Source of the DNA: Antennarius striatus
Taxonomy: Eukaryota; Chordata; Actinopteri; Lophiiformes; Antennariidae
Assembly: GCF_040054535.1 (NCBI RefSeq)
Contig: NC_090796.1
Coordinates: forward strand, 11,264,001 to 11,328,000
Direction: 5' to 3'
DNA: 64,000 nt
The notes under the pieces are model-generated. The model worked only from the letters and a program-made list of their open reading frames with translations. It was not told the origin of the DNA and did not search any database. This document shows positions 48,239-64,000 of this stretch, piece after piece. The stretch's first letter is position 1. Each line of letters begins with the position of its first letter. The position numbers and the translations under genes are program-made.

Positions 48239-48366
48239 CATCCATTGATCCATCCAACCATACATCCATACATCCATCCATACATCCATCCATCCATCCA
48301 TACATCCATCCATCCATCCATCCATCCATCCATCCATCCATCCATCCATCCATTCATCCATCCATC
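48239..48366 (+). repeat. (ATCC)n microsatellite
   Basis: About 30 CATC/CATA tetramers that lead directly into an L2/Maui-like repeat; expansion of the CATCC units found at the start of this repeat family is likely. Confidence 0.95.
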
Positions 48367-48665
48367 ATGGGTCTGCTGGAGCCTATCTCAGCAGGCTAAG
48401 GGTGAGAAGTGGGGTACACCCCGAACGAGATGCCAGCTCATCACGGGGCCACGCGACAAACAACCATGCATGCTCACACTCACACCTATGGACAATTGGG
48501 TGTGAACAACTCCCCTAAGCTCTAAGTTTTTGGAGGTGAGCAGAAGCCGGAGAGAACTCACACAGACACGGAGAGAACAAACAAACTCCACACAGAAGGG
48601 AATTGAACCCGGAACCTTCTTGTTGTGAGGCAACAGCGTTACCCACTTTGCCATCGCACTACCTT
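48367..48665 (+). mobile_element. L2/Maui-like LINE 3' region
   Basis: Motifs in order: TGCTGGAGCCTATCTCAGC, GTGGGGTACACCCCG, CACACTCACACCTATGGACA, ACAAACTCCACACAGAAGG, GAACCCGGAACCTTCTTG, and the end GTGAGGCAACAGCGTTACCCAC. This is the best-preserved copy of the repeat in the window; 16240-16590 matches it throughout. Confidence 0.7.
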
Positions 48666-49899
48666 CTGAAACTATGTTGTTTCTTTAACTGATGTGCAAC
48701 AACATAAATGTATTAATGTTATTACAATCAGTTTGAATATATCTTGGTGACAGACAACTCTAGGAAGTTACTTCTATGCCTAAAATAGGGAAAAACCAAG
48801 CCAGCTGCTCAAGTCTTAATGCTAAGTGAACCTAACTGGCTGCTCCAGCTTTATAATTATTGCATAGTGATTACTTTCCATGTAACAGGCAGACATTTTT
48901 ACATGACCGCATATTTATAATTTCCGAACTGAACTGAACGTTCTCTTGTTCAAATCATGAATATTGCCTCCGACAACCATCTCCAGCTGACATCTGTGCT
49001 TGATTAAAGACCTCAACAAACTTCAAAATCATGAAAAGATATTCAAACTATTCTGACCGTATGATGTTTTTGTCTACCTTGATAATTTTCTGATTTCTCA
49101 AATATAATTCTGTCAATCCCCGGATCGACAGATCGATATTCTGTCAATGAAGCGAGATTACTTTTCCTTTCATCACATATTTGTCAATGAGTAAGATGAA
49201 AATAATCAAGGTATTTACTGTGGGACTTAAAGGGAACAAACAAGGACAAAATAATTGGATTTTGGTAATAGATATGATAGATTCCGGAAATTGCATGATC
49301 CAGCAGAAACACAATGAAACAAATATCGTCATTCGCCTTAAGAAATTTTTGAGATGAGCTCCAGGGCAGAGGGTGAAAATTTTTCTGAAAACCATAAATT
49401 TAACATTTATAGATAAATATTTTCAGATCATAACTTTTAACAATAACAATATAACAATAACTCCAAACCTTTTTGGTTTGTTAAAATTTAATTCAACTTA
49501 AGTGTAGTTAACAACAATTTTTTAAAACAAATCACAAGTTGATAAATCATTTCAATTCAATTTTGAGAAAACTACACCTAAAAGGGATAAATAATTATTT
49601 GAAGATAAAAGTTCACTTCCACTGACTAATAAATGCCTACTAACCATGAACAAAAAAACTACCCTGGGATTTTTTTTCCACTTCAAGTCATGCTGCGACC
49701 GTCGAGGTCCTGTGCAGAAAGCAGGTGCAACACTTCGTGGGTCCATCTGTCTGGATTTGCATGGGAACTTGGCGCTTAGCGGCCTCCATCTGTTGTCCTT
49801 CGCCTTGCTTTGTTCACCATTAATTCAGCTTGCACGATGTGAATGGATGATTTTCTCATAGAAATATGAACCAAGTAATGCCCATATCTCTTTTTAGAA

Positions 49900-50330
49900 A
49901 CATACCAATGCTAGAGGAGTGACCTGAGATTGGTTTCTGAATCAGGCTTAGTCGACTGCGTTTGACCAAAAAACAACATAAAAGGACTACTGACTCTTTG
50001 ATCTGTCTTGGTGAGTTTCTGCGTCCGGTCATGTAGAATCATGGTGTTGAAAGCAGCACAGAAATCTATAAATAACATCCTGGCATAGGTGTTTGCGTTC
50101 TCTAGGTAGTACATGAAGAACCATTGAAAAGATGACCTCTGTTCCTTCTGTAGGCAAACTGTTTGCTGTCCAGATGAATGGGAATGATATATTTGATAAT
50201 ATAATCCTCTCAAAACCTCTCATAAAGATTGGTTAAGGCAACATGGCAAACATTACGGCACACCTGCTGACACCTGGCTACAGCCTGTTGCAGTGTTAGT
50301 TTTAAGAGGCCTGTGGACACCCCATCCTAA
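49900..50330 (-). mobile_element. LINE reverse-transcriptase fossil
   Basis: The minus strand encodes YLENANTYARMLFIDFCAAF followed by NTMI, matching the conserved catalytic-domain block (RMLFIDFSSAFNTI pattern) of CR1/L2/Rex1-type reverse transcriptases. Upstream of it the block MRGFERIIL corresponds to the preceding conserved MKCFERLV motif. Stops and frame breaks occur between blocks, and neither an endonuclease nor a full RT domain is present, so it is dead. Confidence 0.7.
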
Positions 50331-50756
50331 GTTCATCCATGACTTCAGCATTTGATTGGTGGAGGGTTACTTCTTGTCTTAAGATTTGAGTATTGGACTA
50401 AAATGTGCTCTGATCTCCATCATGGTACATATAGGCATTTCTGGACTCATATGTTTGCTGGTTAGTTTGACAATAAGCACCTCTGAACCTTTTTTCTCTT
50501 GAAGAGATTTTTACCTACTGCAGTAAAGACCACTGGCATACTAATCAAATAGCAGTGAAGCTTATTCTTTGTTTCTGTTCAGTCCTCCTAAGTGCAGTGT
50601 TTCCAACCAGAAGTCAGAAATTTTTCAAAAGTTCACAAAGTAAAAATCATTATGACCTTTCTCGTCAAAGCCTCAAACTATTTTTCACTTAACCCCATGC
50701 GAGGTGGAATGGAAACAGAATGCTGGAACTGATGAAAACTACCGGTAACGACAACC

Positions 50757-50998
50757 AAGGCAGTCACAAACTGCAACATCCCACGACACCCTTGAATTCA
50801 AAATTTTACTCTGACCTACTTGCATAGGTCAAAGATCAGAGCTAGTGCTCTGACCTACTTAAATTTCCTAGTTTGGGATAAATAGAGTATATCTTTTCTA
50901 CTTTCATAGATCAAAGCACTAGCTTTGGTCTATGGTCTTACTCTTAATGGCCTTCTCCCTCTTCTATCTTATCCGGTTCCTGAGTGTACAATTCCTGT
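50757..50998 (+). mobile_element. dispersed repeat family R1, copy C (truncated)
   Basis: Matches copy B from its left end (GGCAGTCACAAACTGCAAC, ACATCCCACGACACCC) through the TCTTATCCGGTTCCTGAGTG region, then stops. The right-hand half of the element, including GCGGGATGT, is missing. Confidence 0.65.
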
Positions 50999-53900
50999 AA
51001 ATTCAATCTGAATTAGCAAAGGCTGCTAAATGTTGTGTTGTGGAATACCATGTTTCCATCTGAAATGTAGATTAGGTCAATTAAAAAAAAAGTAAGTAAG
51101 CAAACGAGTCAAACTGCGCTTAAACACTGTATTTTATTGAACTAAATACTGTAGCTGCTTTGCACCACTGATGAACAAAGAACTGAACTCTGGCCTGGAG
51201 AAAAAAAAAGTCCTTTCTTTGCATTCTGCTCTGATGCAAAACTAGAAATGTCATCCTTTCTCCTTCCAGCTTAGGTAGTTGCACAATATCCTGGTTTTAC
51301 CCCCTGGCTCAGGCACAAAACAAGACACATTTCATTCATAAAACCCTTAATGCATTTCTGCTGCTTTTCAATGAATTACAAACTTGATTGAATGGGAAGG
51401 ACTTCATGGTTTGGAGAAATGAATGACCTCATTTTTCATGGAAGCCGCTGAAGAGGCAGAGCAAGAAACTGGCATACAATCAACGCACAACAGGCCAGTT
51501 CTATTTTAGTACACACAGACTGCTGGAGTTAAAAAACAATAAATGGAGTCTAATAATGCTCATTATATAGACTCATTCATATCCAAAGGTTCTGTTGTCG
51601 TACTTTAGCTCAGATTGAATAACATATAGAGAGAGAGAGTGGCAGAGGACAGGGCAGGTTTGTTATCGCTGCACCTCGAGAGCTACTGCGATGCTGGCTG
51701 CTGCATCTAAAGGACAATGCTTTATAAATTCAGGGGTGGTCATTTAAGCTGATAGGACAATCCATTATCAGCACAGGCTAAAAATAGCCTGTCAGTAATC
51801 ATTGGCCAGAGTTGGATATTTGAACCTGTTGTGTGCTGCTGTGCCGGCAGACAAAATGGGAAAGTTTCACCCATACATGACCAGAATAGCCAAGGTAGCC
51901 GTTTCAGTTACCTGCTAGATTGTTTTGATATTTTTGTGTGCAACATCTGCACATATTTAATGTCTGTCAGTATCTGTCTCACAATGGATATTTTTAAAAT
52001 AATAAGACAAATATTGGTGCTGCAAAATCATAATTTTGTTTTAAAAATTCCTTTTTTTCATTTGCCTTGTGTCTGCATTTCCCCACAATACAACTCATCA
52101 GTTTGCAGAGGAGTAACGCTTGTGGTGTTTAATGTGGCCTTGAGGTGCGGCTCAAGCACAGACGAGGAACGACCAAACAGATGTTGACTTTCTGAACGCA
52201 CTGCTCCAGGCATTCTTCAGTGATAAAATTGGAGGATGATTAGTAAATTGACAGCTTCACCTGAAAACACAAAAATGATTTTTCAACAGAGGCCACAGTA
52301 CACCCCAATGTCTGCAAATAGAGATGTAAAATAACCTAAACATTTTCGTATTTTCATTGTCAAATCTGGTTGCCAAATGAAATCTATTTGGTTTTTGGGC
52401 TGTTGGTCAAACAAATGAAGTAATTTTTACGATCTCACTTTGGGCTTTAGGAATCAGATAAATACATCTTAGCATTTCCCACGAGGTTACAGGGCAAAAC
52501 GATCAATCTGCAAAGAAAACATATAAGTTGATGTGAACTTTTCACACATACCTTTGAATGTACACATTTTAAATTATGAAAAACCAGCATCCTTAAGTTC
52601 CCAGGTGAATTATAAAAAAAATAATAATCAGGTTTTCAACCAAAATGGATTGAAAGTATAGCCTTGACTTGTTTTTCTACGTGGGACCTTTGGTTTTTAA
52701 ATCTTCCAGCTGACAGTGGCAGAGTGACGTCCATGACCTCTAGCTATGCTGACACTGCTGCTTTTGAAAAAAGATCTATAGCTGCCTAAGATTTACTGTG
52801 TGAGGTTAGCTGTGGGCAAGAATTCCCAACATCATTCAACTGCAACAGGAAAACAGAAACTGGTACGACAGATGTTGATGTCAACCTTAAGTTTATAGTA
52901 AAAAACAAAAACAAACATCACAGAACTTTAAGATTCATCCTCTTTTATTCCCTGGAACTATTTACAGGCTTCATTCAGAATGTAATGATTTTACAGAGTG
53001 ACATATTTACACATGTATATTATAATCACAGTTTGTTTCCACAAAACAGACAGGGAGAAAAAAAATGAAAACACTTCAAATTCAATGCCACATTTTGACA
53101 TTTGCATCATTTATTCACATCCATGAAGTAAGACATTGCGTTCTACTCATTCCTCCACATAGTGCTGCAGCACAGCTTTGATTGTAAAAGAATGAGATCG
53201 TGATTCTTGCAGGAGTTATCGAAACCAAATCAGAAATGCTTGTCTCACAGAATTAATTAAGAAATCCAATACAGGTGTTTCGCATTGGTTGTATTTTTAT
53301 TAATTTGCGACAGGAACAGCAAAACAAAAGCTGCTGAGATTTTTTTGACCCCTCATCAGCAGTGAGCAGCATCTTTTAATTTTTTTGTCTAAGATGTGTG
53401 AGTTTAATCTGAAATCATCAAAAGAGACCTAAATTTCAACTTCACTGGTCTTTCCGGAGTTGAATAATTTACTTAATTTGAATATCAAAGAAAATCAACA
53501 TATCCATTCTAACAATATTTCCACTTTGCCGGGAAATCGGATTTGATGACAAAGGTAGATTCACGTGAAGCAGCAAGTCATGGGAGCAACAGGGAGGCTT
53601 TAAGGTCATCAATCTTTGAAACTTTTTTTATTTTTAAATAGCTTAAGGGTGAATGGAAAGGGGATCTGTCTCTTGCCATTCATGATCTGTAAACATCTAT
53701 TTCTGATTAGGGGGCTAAAAGGAGGAGTAAGGTCATCTTTTGTGACAACTTCAACAACCAGGTCACAGAGACCGAGGATAACTTCAGTACTGTTAATAAA
53801 TCAAACACCCCTCTAACGCTACAGAATCAACTGCTGTGAATCCGAGGAAGCAGCATTGTTGTGTTCGGTGAGAGGTATAAACCTGCAGGTGTGTGTTTAC

Positions 53901-54402
53901 CTGGCTGACAGACTCTGGTCCAAATGTCCTCTGACGTACCACTATGAAGCAAACTTCATGGTCAATCTGGTAAAAACACATTTGTCCTGACAGCTGAAGC
54001 ATGTACGCAAAGTACAAACAGAAAGTTGAGAGGTTAAAAAAAGGCACACGTGCAGCTATCGCATTCACACATGACGTCAAAAGATTCAATAGTCACACAC
54101 CAGCATAAAAACAGACACATAAAACACCACAGCGGTACACAAACATTCAGACAAAAAAATAAATCAATGAAAGAATCAGAATTGCACTATGTCCCTGGAT
54201 ATATTTTTGTAGTGTCCATTGGCTCTTCTGAGCTACAGCTACAAATCTTCTCTCCCGTCCTTCGATTCTTCTGTACATGATTTACTTCAGCTAATTCAGT
54301 GGCACCACTAAAGGACCATACAAAGAGGAGTGTGATAAGAACACTAATTATATATCTCTCCCCACCACCAGAGTGTGCTGTGCAAAAGAAGCTAGCCTAA
54401 AG

Positions 54403-54618
54403 CAGTGTTCCCCAAACGCTGTGCGGTGGCACACTAGTGGACCATGTGACAGCATCAGGTATGCCGTGGGAAATAATCTGATTTCACTTAATTGGTCTGA
54501 AAAAAAACACGCTTGTTGAGTGTCTGTACTGTAATCTACAATCTAGATTACAGCACAGACACATGACGATTTCTCACGGTACACTAGTGTACCGCGGCAC
54601 AGCAGCTTGGAAACGCTG
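54403..54618. mobile_element. fold-back hAT-type MITE with 8-bp target duplication
   Basis: The ends are CAGTGTTCCCCAAACGCTG and its approximate inverse CAGCTTGGAAACGCTG, the CAGTG-type termini of hAT transposons. The 8-bp GCCTAAAG occurs exactly on both sides (54395-54402 and 54619-54626), as a hAT target-site duplication should. Much of the 216-bp body is also self-complementary: ACACTAGTG appears near both ends, and GTCTGTACTGTAATCTAC pairs with TAGATTACAGCACAGAC in the middle. It has no coding capacity and depended on a transposase elsewhere. Confidence 0.88.
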
Positions 54619-55718
54619 GCCTAAAGAAATGATGGCGATGCTAACAAATCTTTTTCAATATGAACATCTTCAGATGCTACTGTCTGATTATGTAAAGTAA
54701 TCTGAACTAATGAAGTTTTTGCAACAGGAAGTGTTGTACATTGACAAAAAAAAGAAATCAATAAGCATTAATTTAAATTAACAACAAAGATCCCAAATTA
54801 TAAAATGAATCATGTGTGATAAGACACAGGAAAGTAAAGGTTCAACCTTAAGCAGGAAAAATTTTTAAATAAATTAATTCACATTCATATCAGCTAGAGA
54901 CCACCATTACATTCCAACCTCATCTGAATTTTAAGATTTGACATGGATTCTGTTCAGTTTCATGCAGCGTAACATTCACGTACTTCCACACTTGGCTGTG
55001 TGAAACCTGCAAAAAACACAATGTGCTTCCTCGAGTTTAGCACCAGAGTCACACAGGTTGGATGGGTGAGCCTTCTGATGTTCTACCAGCTCAGCAGGAA
55101 GTACTGGCTGTGCAAAGCAAAAAAAAAAAAAAAAAATCCTGTAAATATGCAGGTGGCATGCAAGGTCCCCAAATGCTCTGGCTGATTCTTAGTTGTGGCT
55201 TTGTGAAGCCCGGGCTGATAAGCAGGCTTTCAGAAGTACATCTGGCTGACTGGCCTGTATGGGGAGACAAGAGGAGAGGACGTGCTGTGGAAAGAGCCGA
55301 GTGTCGCGGTGAGACCAGAACACCATTCATTGGCAATCCATTCCCTGGTAGCATCATCTATACATTCAAAATTATGGCATCTAAAGTCAGTTGTTTTGTT
55401 TTGTTTTTACAAGGAGAGTTTTGCGCTTGAAGCAAAAAGCTCAACTTGTTTTATCTTGGCAAGGCTCAGAAGAGATCGAACGGTTAAAAAAAATTGACAG
55501 TTCAAGTTTAGACGTGTTCTCCACATGGAAAGAAGATTGACAGGACTTCCAAAAAGAACCCCAATGGGCTACTGGCACTAACAACATTTAATCTGCTGTT
55601 TCTTTTAGATCTTGGGAGAAAGACAGGATAGGTTGCTGTTCCTTCAAAAATCCTGGGAAGAAAATTTAGAAAGTACTTCATTGGTCCCTCAATTCCCTTT
55701 TCCTGTGGTGATTTTGTG

Positions 55719-63583
<7,865 letters not shown>

Positions 63584-64000
63584 CTAAAAGATGAATATTC
63601 TACATGAATTATTAAACCAACATCAGGGTTTTAAATCTGAGTCTGCCCAGACTGAAAGCAATTTCTAGTTCTAAAGTGCCGATACCAAAATCTATTATTT
63701 TTCAGGAAATATAAGTGTGGCAGTCAATGATGTTATTTTGTTTCATTACACAAAGCAAAGCCTACTCTTTCCTGGCTTATCTTTTTAATAAAGTCAATGC
63801 TGTTAAGATGATATGCCAGTAATGAAGACGACAGCGTCTCTACTAAGTCCTCCATTCATCTTTCTCCATTCCAATTTTCTGTTAATATCCATGCAGTATT
63901 AGAAAATCAGTTGTCCTGTTTGCTTTTATTTATGACTGAGCAGCATCATTACATGAGTGTAACACGTCCTAAAATAAGCACTGACACATAAGCATCAACT

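Noticed and set aside
50029-50223. Possible host gene from the 64- and 100-aa minus-strand ORFs
   Set aside because: The conserved FIDF-x-AFNT block marks it as a LINE reverse transcriptase remnant.

Overview
This window is vertebrate genomic DNA, most likely from a ray-finned (teleost) fish. The evidence is long multi-exon genes with GT-AG introns, long (GT)n, (TA)n and (ATCC)n microsatellites, a tRNA-derived SINE, L2/CR1-type LINE fragments and a hAT-type MITE. There are no prokaryotic features. The genes correspond in order and orientation to human 10q25: PLEKHS1 (+), DCLRE1A (-), NHLRC2 (+), ADRB1 (+), CCDC186 (-).

Layout. 1-4174: no coding sequence recognised; a SINE, a GT repeat and a small LINE-like fragment. 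4175-11325: plekhs1, 16 coding exons, 446 aa, complete. 11326-13825: tail-to-tail interval with plekhs1 polyadenylation signals. 13826-22747: dclre1a (SNM1A), nine coding exons on the minus strand, 919 aa, complete. 22748-23258: a 511-bp head-to-head interval, probably a shared promoter. 23259-36969: nhlrc2, 12 coding exons, 719 aa, complete, with a LINE tail and a decayed coding-like fossil in its introns. 36970-44285: intergenic, with polyadenylation signals and then the adrb1 leader, which holds several upstream ORFs. 44286-45461: adrb1, an intronless beta-1 adrenergic receptor, 391 aa. 45462-55718: intergenic, with a (GT)n tract, an L2-like repeat, a LINE reverse-transcriptase fossil and a fold-back hAT MITE. 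55719-63583: the last eight coding exons (429 aa) of ccdc186 on the minus strand; its 5' part lies beyond the right edge.

I rebuilt exon junctions by hand from GT/AG sites, reading frame and recalled human protein sequences. In all four complete genes the exon lengths sum to a multiple of three. The genes are neighbours by conserved synteny and have unrelated jobs: a PH-domain membrane adaptor, a DNA crosslink-repair nuclease, a thioredoxin/NHL protein, a catecholamine receptor and a Golgi/dense-core-vesicle coiled-coil protein.

I found no wholly new system. The observations most worth checking are: a (GT)48-pyrimidine tract directly before a frame-neutral plekhs1 exon, resembling the CFTR exon 9 arrangement; a PDZ-like C-terminus in plekhs1; a run of upstream ORFs before adrb1, one overlapping its start; a 216-bp fold-back hAT MITE with a perfect 8-bp target duplication; a perfect 15-bp hairpin next to a GT/TA tract; a three-copy repeat family with two copies inverted across two genes; and a minus-strand fossil whose stops are all TGA.
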